From positions 45,271,599-45,335,598 of the forward strand of contig OX104125.1 of the NCBI GenBank assembly GCA_944474755.1: a stretch of 64,000 bases of DNA. The letters are read 5' to 3'. The number at the start of each line of letters is the position of its first letter. The first letter of the stretch is position 1. This document shows positions 29,701 to 41,700 of this stretch, piece by piece. Origin of the DNA: Limnoperna fortunei. Its lineage: Eukaryota; Mollusca; Bivalvia; Mytilida; Modiolidae. Under the pieces are notes generated by a model. It did no database searches, was not told the origin of the DNA, and saw nothing but the letters and a program-made list of their open reading frames with translations. The position numbers and the translations under genes were made by a program.

Positions 29701-32700
29701 ACTTATTACCTATGTACAGGTATGTACTTATTACCTATGTACAGGTATGTACTTATTACCTGTGTACAGGTATGTACTTATTACTAATGTATACGTAGGT
29801 ACTAATAAACTAAGAAGATTTGTGTTTTTTATTTAAATAGTGTTTGAGAATGTTTCAGCTATATGATCACTGTCCGGCACAGAAAATATAACTGGTTTCC
29901 AGATATAACCGCTACCACACGTCATCCCCCATTTACAAAAAATGTAACTATGAGACCTGATTGTTCCATTGCATCAAAAGTACACTGCAGAATTTTTGAG
30001 CACATCACAATACATTTTACCGAAGACTCTTCTATATGTGAATAAAAAAAATATTGCCTAAAAACAGTCAGTTATATAAAGTACCTGCTATAAAGAACAG
30101 ATAACTCTACAAATGGGAGACAAATCTTGTTTACTGCATGTAGGAATAGAAACTACCGGTAATTACATGTACTGCTTTGAATCAACAATTTATTGAGTTA
30201 TCTTCCTTTTATCAGTATTTGCTATGCGTTATATCAAATTTATATCACAAACAAGCATGGCCGATTTGAAAAATATTTAAATATATTTATACATTGTGTT
30301 TTGTACTAATTAGTCAAATAAGACAGGAGCCTTGGTGGCTGAGTGGTTAAGTAGTTTGTCTACTATCGATCACGTGGTCTGTCAATACTGAGGTTGATGG
30401 TTCAAGTCTCACTGCATGCAGGGTGTACTCGACTAGCAGTTATCCTACAATAGGTCGGGGGTTTTCTCTGGGTATGACAGATTCCTCCCCCAATAAAAAC
30501 TGGACGCCATGATATAGCTGAAAAATTGCTGAAAATGGGGTTAAACACCATTCAAACAAACAAAGAATCAAATAAACATGTACCATTTCCAGCCATGTAT
30601 TGCCTAAGCATGATTCTGTAATGGACTGGTACCTAGTTGAAATGTTTTAAGAACCATTCAGTCATTTCATGCTGGTGATACATAAAACAATTAATTTTAA
30701 AATTGATTAATTGTGTGTGCATATTTTCTTTGCATTGAGATAGCTTTTCTGCTATAAGAGTGAGATACCGTATCTTACTACACTTTTATCTCCACTTTGT
30801 GAAAGAGTTTGTTACATGCATTTTATTGAATTAATATTGCTCATGTTCCGAGACATCTGATATATAAGGAGAATGGCGAGCTTACCTTATTTTGCAAAAT
30901 CTCAGATTTTATGTTGACCTCACTGCCCCGAGTAAGCTCTAGACTCAAACCCATAACTGTTCGATTCTCACTGCAGGCAGGGTGTACTCGACTCCAATCT
31001 TAATTGACAAGGATTGCCAGTTTTCCTACCGCAGGTCGGGGGTTTTCTCCGGGTACTCCGGCTTCCTCCCCCAATAAAAACTGGACGCCATGATATAGCT
31101 GAAAAATTGCTGAAGTGGCGTTAAACACCATCAAACAACAACAAACAAACCCATAACCTCAGTGTTGACAGGCACATGATCAATAGCAGGTTTTTACTAC
31201 TTTAACCTTTCCGCTACCGATGACCCCTACAGATTTTTAGCAATATCTAAATTTAAATATTTAAAAGTTGTACCAATTTTGAAAAAAGTTGCTGTTTTGA
31301 GGATACTTTATTTTGTTTTTGTCATAGCTACAAGGCATTTGCATTCCCTTGAAAACTGGAATTAGTGTAAGTGTAAGCATGTCACAACAAAATATTCGTA
31401 TCCTCTAGAAATAATTAATCTACATTAATTTAACATGTTACAGGTCTTACATTTGATGAATAAGATGAATCTACCAGCTCCATTTGGTGCCACTACTCCA
31501 ACTCCACCGATAGTAAGTAAAAACCAACTCCACCGATAGTAAGTAAAAACCAACTCCACAGATTAGTAAGTAAAAACTAGCTCCACCAATAGTCAGTAAA
31601 AGAAAACTCCACCCATAGTAGATAAAAAGCAACTCCACAGATAGTAAGTAAAAACCAACCCAGCAATAGTCAGTAAAAACCAACTCCACCGATACTAAGT
31701 AAAAACCAACTCCACCGATACTAAGTAAAAACCAACACCACAGATAGTAAGTAAAAACCAACTCCACCAATAGTAAGTAAAAACCAACTCCACCGATACT
31801 AAGTAAAAACCAACTCCACCGATACTAAGTAAAAACCAACACCACCAATAGTAAGTAAAAACCAACTCCACCAATAGTAAGTAAAAACCAACTCCACCAA
31901 TAGTAAGTATAAACCAACTCCACCAATAGTAAGTAAAAACCAACTCCACCAATAGTAAGTAAAAACCAACTCCACCAATAGTAAGTAAAAACCAACTCCA
32001 CCCATAGTAGATAAAAACCAACTCCACCGATAGTAGATAAAAACCAACTCCACCGATAGTAAGTAAAAATCAACTCCAGTGATAGTAATATAAAATCAAC
32101 TCCACCAATAGTAAGTAAAAACCAACTCAACAGATAGTAAGTAAAAACCAACTCCACCAATAGTAAGTAAATAAACTCAACAGATAGTAAGTAAAAACCA
32201 ACTACACTGATAGTAAGTAAAAACCAGCTCCACCAATAGTCAGTAAGAGAAAACTCCACCCATAGTAGATAAAAAGCAACTCCACAGATAGTAAGTAAAA
32301 ACCAACTCCCCCGATTGTAAGTAAAAACCAACTCCACCAATAGTCAGTAAAAACCAACTCCACCAATAGTAAGTAAAAACCAACTCCACCAATAGTAAGT
32401 AAAAACCAAACTCCACAGATAGTAAGTAAAAACCAACTCCACCAATAGCAAGTAAAAACCAACTCCACAGATAGTAAGTAAAAACCAACTCCACCAAAAG
32501 TAAGTAAAAACCAACTCCACCAATAGTAAGTAAAAACCAACTCCACCAATAGTAAGTAAAAACCAACTCCACCAATAGTAAGTAAAACCCAACTCCATAG
32601 ATAGTAAGTAAAAACCAACTCCACCTATAGTAAGTAAAAACCAACTCCACAGATTAGTAAGTAAAACCCAACTCCATAGATAGTAAGTAAAAACCAACTC

Positions 32701-35700
32701 CACCTATAGTAAGTAAAACCCAACTCCATAGATAGTAAGTAAAAACCAACTCCACCTATAGTAAGTAAAAACCAACTCCACCAATAGTAAGTAAAAACCA
32801 ACTCCACCAATAGTAAGTAAAACCCAACTACATAGATAGTAAGTAAAAACCAACTCCACCAATAGTAAGTAAAAACCATCTCCACAGATAGTAAGTAAAA
32901 ACCAACTCCACCAAAAGTAAGTAAAAACCAACTCCACCAATAGTAAGTAAAAACCAACTCCACCAATAGTAAGTAAAAACCAACTCCACCAATAGTAAGT
33001 AAAACCCAACTCCATAGATAGTAAGTAAAAACCAACTCCACCTATAGTAAGTAAAAACCAACTCCACCAATAGTAAGTAAAAACCAACTCCACCAATAGT
33101 AAGTAAAAACCAACTCCCAACAATAGTAAGTAAAAACCAACTTCACCAATAGTAAGTAAAAACCAACTCCACCAATAGTAAGTAAAAACCAACTCCACCA
33201 ATAGTAAGTAAAAACCAACTCCGCCAATAGTAAGTAAAAACCAACTCCACCGATAGTAAGTAAAAACCAACTCCACCAATAGTAAGTAAAAACCAACTAC
33301 ACCAATAGTAAGTAAAAATCAACTCCACCAATAGTAAGTAAAAACCAACTCCATAGATAGTAAGTAAAAACCAACTCCACCAATAGTAAGTAAAAACCAA
33401 CTCCACCAATAGTAAGTAAAAACCAACTCCATAGATACTAAGTAAAAACCAACTCCACCTATAGTAAGTAAAAACCAACTCCATAGATAGTAAGTAAAAA
33501 CCAACTCCACCAATAGTAAGTAAAAACCAACTCCACCAATAGTAAGTAAAAACCAACTCCACCAATAGTAAGTAAAAACCAACTCCACCAATAGTAAGTA
33601 AAAACCAACTCCACCAATAGTAAGTAAAAACCAACTCCACCAATAGTAAGTAAAAACCAACTCCACCAATAGTAAGTAAAAACCAACTACACCAATAGTA
33701 AGTAAAAACCAACTCCACCAATTGTAAGTAAAAACCAACTCCACCAATAGTAAGTAAAAACCAACTCCACCAATAGTAAGTAAAAACCAACTCCATAGAT
33801 AGTAAACCAACTGCATAGATAGTAAGTAAAAACCAACTACACCAATAGTAAGTAAAAACCAACTCCACCAATAGTAAGTAAAAACCAACTCCACCAATAG
33901 TATGTAAAAACCAACTCCACCACTAGTAAGTAAAAACCAACTCCATAGATACTAAGTAAAAACCAACTCCACCTATAGTAAGTAAAAACCAACTCCAGTA
34001 GATAGTAAGTAAAAACCAACTACACCAATAGTAAGTAAAAACCAACTCCACCAATAGTAAGTAAAAACCAACTCCACTAATAGTAAGTAAAAACCAACTA
34101 CATAGATAGTCAGTAAAAACCAACTACACCAATAGTAAGTAAAAACCAACTCCACCAATAGTAAGTAAAAACCAACTCCACTAATAGTAAGTAAAAACCA
34201 ACTACATAGATAGTAAGTAAAAACCAACTCCATAGATAGTAAGTAAAAACCAACTCCAGTGATAGTAAGTAAAAACCAACTCCAGTGATAGTATGTAAAA
34301 ACCAACTCCACCACTAGTAAGTAAAAACCAACTCCATAGATACTAAGTAAAAACCAACTCCACCTATAGTAAGTAAAAACCAACTCCATAGATAGTAAGT
34401 AAAAACCAACTACACCAATAGTAAGTAAAAACCAACTCCACCAATAGTAAGTAAAAACCAACTCCACTAATAGTAAGTAAAAACCAACTACATAGATAGT
34501 AAGTAAAAACCAACTACACCAATAGTAAGTAAAAACCAACTCCACCAATAGTAAGTAAAAACCAACTCCACTAATAGTAAGTAAAAACCAACTACATAGA
34601 TAGTAAGTAAAAACCAACTCCATAGATAGTAAGTAAAAACCAACTCCAGTGATAGTAAGTAAAAACCAACTCCAGTGATAGTAAGTAAAAACCAACTCCA
34701 CCAATAGTAAGTAAAAACCAACTCCACCAATAGTAAGTAAAAACCAACTCCACCAATAGTAAGTAAAAACCAACTACACTGATAGTAAGTAAAAACCAAC
34801 TCCACAGATAGTAAGTAAAAACCAACTCCATAGATAGTCAGTAAAAAACCAACTCCACCGATACTAAGTATAAACCAACCCCAGCAATAGCAAGTTAAAA
34901 CTAACTCCATAGATAGTAAGTAAAATCCCACAAAAAATGGTCTTCTGTATACCATAATTGACTGTGTATATAACCTATTATGTATAAACCCTAGATATAT
35001 CTTCATGAATTCTTAAATCTTCAGCATATCAGTCTTTCCCAAACATTCTTCATTGTAAAGTTCCAGTGAGCTGAAATACTGATTGCTAGACATTAAGCTA
35101 ACATTCAATCAATCAAAGAAAATAAATAACCCAACGTCTGCCAAATAGTAAATACCCTAACAACTTAACAAGTTTTTATAGTATAAAAAATTGTTATAAC
35201 AGTGTGGGAAACAAAATTTTTTGTTCAGCTTGCCATTCTGGCTAGTACCAAAATAATAGTACTCGCCGAATTAATAATTTACTAGCCATTAAGTTGGGAA
35301 GTAGGTTTTCAAGGTTGTCAACAACAGCCAACACCATTTAACATTTACACAGGGTAAATAAAGATCTTAAAATTAAAAGATTCTTGAATTAACATTGAAA
35401 ATACACCGAACACACTCTTTTAAGATACATTTATCATTTTGAAAGCATCACTTGTAAATTTTTCTTGAACTTGCCTCAAAATTTCAGCTCGCCAAACTGG
35501 CGAGTTTGCACATGAACTTAACCTGCCAAAATTCTTCTCAACTAGATTTCGGCGAGTTGGCTAGTGGCCGTTTCCCGCACTGTTATAAGTTAATGTTTTG
35601 GTTTTTTAGCTCGCCTGGATCGAAGGTCCATGTGAGCTTTTGCTATCACTTGGTGTCCATTGTCCGTTGTAAACTTTTTCAAAAATCTTCTCATCTGAAA

Positions 35701-38700
35701 CCACGGGGCCAATTATTTTAAAACTTGACCACAATCATCCTAAGGGTTCCTAGTTTCAAATTTGTACCCAGGGTGTTGACCAACAAAGATGGCAGCTGTT
35801 ACTAAACATAAAACATTTTGGGATTTTTCTTTGATTTGAAGCCAACAAATGAGCCAACAGTTTTCCTTGAACCAGATAATATACAGACAGAGGAAATGGA
35901 AGTCTCCAGTACAGAAGAATCAGAAATAGAAAGTGAGGGAGAATCTCAAAAGTAAATATTCCTACTTAATTATATCATTATGAAAGTGTCACTTCTATTT
36001 CAATGATTTGAAATACTCATATCAATTAGATAATCTTTCAATTTATGGATATATCAGTGTACCATTTTATTTTTTCGATATCATAAAAACAATGTAGATT
36101 TTGAGAGGAGCATTATAACAATAACCCACCATGCGTGAGGCATTGGCTTCGTCATTTTATTTAAATAGTATTGTATATCATTTTCAGCAATTTTTCAGCT
36201 ATATCATGACATCCTTTTTCATTGGCGAGGGAAGGAAACTAGAGTACCAGATGAAAAACTGCAGTAGGAAAACTGGTCCTGCATTTGGAACTAGGTCCTA
36301 CATATGAAAAGTAATTCCTACACTTGAAAAGTGGTTCCTACAGATGAGAAAATAATTCCTGCTTTTGGTAAGTAACTCGAGAATTTGAAAAATATCTGCT
36401 TATGGTAAGTAACTTCAGCATATGGGAAATAACTCCTTATGGGAAGTAATTATATATGGGAAGTAACTCCTGTACATGGGAAGTAACTCCAGAATATCAG
36501 AAATAACTCCTGCTTTAAATCGGAAGTAAGTCCTGCTCATGGGAACCAACTTCTGTGTATATGATTATCTTCTGTACATGGGAAGTAACTCCAGAATATC
36601 AAAAATGACTCCTGCTTTAAATCGGAAGTAAGTCCTGCTCATGGGAACCAACTTCTGTGTATATGATTATCTTCTGTACATGGGAAGTAACTCCAGAATA
36701 TCAGAAATGACTCCTGCTTTAAATCGGAAGTAAGTCCTGCTCATGGGAACCAACTTCTGTGTATATGATTATCTTCTGTACATGGGAAGTAACTCCAGAA
36801 TATCAGAAATGACTCCTGCTTCAAATGGGAAGTAAGTACTGCTCATGGGAACCAACTTCTGTGTATATGATTATCTTCTGAACATGGGAAGTAACTCCAG
36901 AATATGAGAAATAACTCCTGCTTCAAATGGGAAGTAAGTCCTGCTCATGAGAACCAACTTCTGTGCATATGATTATCTTCTGTACATGGGAAGTAACTCC
37001 AGAATATGGGAAATAACTCATGCTTATTGGAAGTAATTGTTCTATTAGGGAAATAACTCATGCTTATGAAAAGTAACTCCAACAAATGGGAAATAACTCC
37101 TGCTTATGTGGTTTATTATCATAAACTGACCCAAAGTCATCTTTATTCAATAATCTAACCAACAATTGAAAAAAATCATTCAGAATGTGAAAAAGGAATA
37201 AGATGAGTATAAGACCAGAAATAACTCTTTCTTATGGGAAGTGACTCCAGCATATAGGAACTAACTCCAGAATATTAAAAATAACTCCAGCTTATGGGAA
37301 GTAATTCTTCTTTACGGGAAATAACTTCTGCTTATGAAAAGTAACTCCAGCATATGGGAAATAACTTATGTATCCTGAGAAGAAGATATTGAACGTGAGG
37401 AAAGATTTTAAAAAGCTGGCAGGGTGAATTCGACTCCAGTCTTTATTGACAAGGATTCCCAGTTTTCGTACCGAAGGGTGGGAGTTACTTTAGGTACTCC
37501 GGCTTCCTCTCCCAATAAAAACTGGACCCATGATATAGCTGAACAATTGCTGAAAGTGGCATCAAACAACAAACAAACAAAAACACAAAATAAATGTATG
37601 ATAACCGAGGCAATAATGGAATGTACTTAACTTCATGGCATTATACATTTTTGCAGAGTAAGTTCAGAAAAACCACCATTAAAACGAAGAGTAAGGACAA
37701 AACCCAAGATGTCCTCAAAAAGACCAAAACTTTTACATAATATACAGATTATTCCAGCTCCTACTAATGTACCTGTGATGGACCCTAGTAAAGTGTTTGA
37801 AACTTCTCAACATCCTCATCCAGTTAAAAAGATTCAGCTAAACATTCCAGAGGCAATTGTTCATGAAGCTCCAAAACCAAAAGAATCTTCAGGTATTATT
37901 GAGGGGTTGGGGGTGGGGGGCGGGGTTGTTTTTGGCAATCTCCACTAGATGAGATGATATAGAAATCTTCATGCAAAGGATTTTGGATTTGCTGCGTCAA
38001 CCACAGTCACGTCTGCCACACACTGGTTGATGCCATGAGAGATATCTCTCTTATGGTGGATAAGCTTTGCATACAAACGAAGTAATTTTAATGTAAAACT
38101 GTATCAAAAGTGTATAAGTAGACTATATAATAATAAATAAGATCTTGTGTATTATTTTACAAACATCATTCTTTGTTTACGAATGTCACGGGCAAACAAC
38201 ATATGTGTCCCGCAGTAAAAGGGGGATGACGGTTATATCTGGGAACCAGTTATGTTCTCTGTGCCTAAGAATGGGGTTTATTTGCAAAGCTACAGACAAA
38301 ATTAACCAGCATGATGTAACTTTACATCTGATTGGATGCTCAGTTATTAAATCTTCTTAAGAAGCTGTGGATATCAATTTTGAATTGCTAGCCCCTCCCA
38401 GGAACACTGAATTTATTACTGTCACTGCATGTTTTGCTAAACACAAAACTTTTGTCTTCTTAATTAGGGTCCTCAACACCTGAGTGGTTAAGGTAGTCAT
38501 GTACAATTGATCTTGTGCCTGTCGAAACAAATGTTGTGGGTTCAAGCCCTACTGGTGGCAGTTTTCCTGCTCATGGTTCAAGCCCTACTGGTGGCAGTTT
38601 TCCTGCTCATGGTTCAAGCCCTACTGGTGGCAGTTTTCCTGCTCATGTTTCAAGCCTTACTGGTGGCAGTTTTCCTGCTCATGGTTCAAGCCTTACTGGT

Positions 38701-41700
38701 GGCAGTTTTCCTGCTCATGGTTCAAGCCTTACAGGTGGCAGTTTTCCTGCTCATGGTTCAAGCCTTACTGGTGGCAGTTTTCCTGCTCATGGTTCAAGCC
38801 TTACTGGTGGCAGTTTTCCTGCTCATGGTTCAAGCCTTACAGGTGGCAGTTTTCCTGCTCATGGTTCAAGCCTTACTGGTGGCAGTTTTCCTGCTCATGG
38901 TTCAAGCCTTACTGGTGGCAGTTTTCCTGCTCATGGTTCAAGCCTTACAGGTGGCAGTTTTCCTGCTCATGGTTAAGTGTTTTCACTGGGTTCTTCAGCT
39001 ACCTCCTCCAAATTAGAGGCCACATAGACATGTAGAGCAGAAAAATTGATTTAAAAATACCAAACACAGAAGACAATCCACAAATTTGTCTACAGTAAAA
39101 CTTAATATAATCATGGACAAGTCATTTTCTTGGTTTATAAGTTTATCCTGAAGAAATTGGTTACGTTCGCAAAAATCAGTGGCATTAAACCCAATTCAAA
39201 CAAAACAAACACACACGACAGATCACATGACAGATCATGTGACAGATGATATTATTTTTGATTTACAGAATCATCATTGTACAATGACATGGAACGACAA
39301 GATGTTGAGAAAGATGGCGGCTTTGGAAAGATTGAACCAGTGAAAAAGGTTAATTTCTGGCTCTTGTTGTTGGTTCGGTTTTCTTTGCTACTTTTCTTAA
39401 TGGTAATGGCAAACTCAAATTAAAACTAACAATTAAGTGAAATGAATTCCAGTACCTAAAAACTGAAAATGTAAGGAAAGTCTGTTACAGAAAAACCCAT
39501 AACAGCTAGAGTGAAATGATCACCAATACAAATCCTACAAAACACTGCATTGGTCTGAAATTGTCCTTCTTATCTGTTTTTGCATTGTAAATTAAAAACT
39601 AAAACATTGAGATTAATAATGTAAGTAGAAAGAACTAGGTATCATTGGGATGTAGGCACTGCTGACCTTGAGGTCAAAGGTCATCAACCTTGGTATGTGA
39701 TACATCACCTTGATATTATCTACCACCATACCAAATATCAAAAGCCTACCTCAAAAAATAAAAAAGTTATAGCCAGACACGATTTTAAAAAGGTGGATGC
39801 AATGATGGACAGATGGATCACTACAGGGCATCTGTCACTAAGTTGTGGGGCCCTAATAATGACAATGATAAGGCCTACAAATCATTTAACTGTCCAGTAC
39901 TTGTCCTATGACTTTGTATAGGAGTTATTGCCCTTTAATGACAATGATAAGGCCTACAAATCATTTAACTGTCCAGTACTTGTCCCATGACTTTGTATAG
40001 GAGTTATTGCCCTTTAATGACAATGATAAGGCCTACAAATCATTTAACTGTCCAGTACTTGTCCCATGACTTTGTATAGGAGTTATTGCCCTTTAATGAC
40101 AAGGTGATGAAATTGTTATGTTTGCTCTGTAAATTAGAAGCTTTTAACAAAGTGAAACTGTAGGTTTGATTCGCAAGATAAGGCTTATTAATCTAAAATA
40201 ATATTCTTTTTGTAATCATAGTTCTTGTTTATTATTTTTAGAAAACACAAAAACTTTTAATACAAGATGTAAGAATTAAAGCCAGTACAACATAATAAGT
40301 CAGACAAGAAAAGAAAATTTCAGTACAGATGTAATCAACCTATTATATGTCGGTGTCTTTGTTGTTATAGGCCTAACTGTGATCTATTTTTAGGTTTCCC
40401 AAGTTGTAGAAATGACAGATTCTGACATGCCTTATATAGTAGACAAAGACAAGTTTGTATCCAAAGAAGAAATAAGGAGAGGAAGAATGTCTAAGAGTGG
40501 TAAATATATCATTATACAGCAAGATTGATGTAACGTCAAATCTGATTGGACAAATATATCATTATAAGGGGAATCGGTGGCCTAGTGGTTAAGGTAGTTC
40601 ATCTACTATTGATCACGTGGTCTTTCAACACTGAGGTTGTGGGTTCGAGTCTCACTACAGGCAGGATGTACTCGACTCCAATCTTAATTGACAAGGATTG
40701 CCAGTTTTCCTACCGCAGGTCTGGAGTTTTCTCCGGGTACTCCGGCTTCCTCTTCCAATAAAAACTGGACATTACGATATAGCTGAAAAATTGCTGAAAG
40801 TGGCATTAAACACCAAGCCAGAGAATAAGCCCAACCTTCGGAAGGAAAACTGGCAATCCTTGTCAAATGAGATTGGAATCAAATAAATCCTGCTCGTGCT
40901 GAGTCTTGAACCCACAACCACCTCAGTTTGACAGACCACGTGATCAATATCTGATGAACCACTCGGCCACCAAGGCCACTCTTCCCTGTAATAAGACACC
41001 TGTCAAGTTACTCATTGTCATATCTGGTCAGAATCACAAATTTAGGAATTCCTATTACTTAATGTACTAAATTTGAAAAATATCAGATGTCATTCGAAGA
41101 TTTCACTATGACAAATTTGCTTTAAACTTTTTTTTGACAACCAAATTGCAAAAAAACTAACGAAAATAATGATGTTGATGGTATGTTCAACTGTTTCATT
41201 AATATGCAACAAGAAAAAGATATCTCAGTTGGGGACAAAAGTTATTGTTACTATTATTACAACAAATTGAAAGCTCATATTATAAATATATATAGGCAAA
41301 AAAAGAGGAAGTCCTCAAGTCTGCACTAATACTAGTAAAAAGAAATCAGATGAAAAAAACTGTATATTGCAAATTTTATTAATATTAGATATTTTTTTTA
41401 TTTTTATTTGTCTAACTATACCACGTGGTCATTTTGTATTTCTTTGGGCAGATATAATGTACCTAAAAATAGAATTTTACAACGATATTTTGTTATGCTG
41501 CATACCTATTAATACAGTGGATTCCACTTAATCGACTTACGCTTTATTGGGTTATTCGCTTTATTGGGTTGAATTTTTCTGCACCAAACCATTTCCCATT
41601 CAAACAATGTTAAATTTTTCACTTATTTGCATTGCTTTTTACAACGATTTCGCTTTATTGACTTGCCAAAATTCAGGAAAAAAATTTGTGTGTTTGTTTT

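Noticed and set aside
29562..29798. Tyr/Cys-rich open frame
   Set aside because: It lies within the 25-bp splice-donor array after exon 6.
31492..34926. CRISPR-like array
   Set aside because: Repeats are contiguous without unique spacers, and the DNA is eukaryotic.
31471..35006. Long minus-strand open frames with VELVFTYYWWSWFLLTIGGV repeats, which look like a membrane protein
   Set aside because: They are translations of the 26-bp minisatellite on the strand opposite RNPC3. The hydrophobic look follows from the repeat, and many overlapping frames are open at once.
38507..39016. 169- and 153-codon open frames (QALLVAVFLLMV, SSLTGGSFPAHG)
   Set aside because: They are the 36-bp B-box minisatellite read in two frames.
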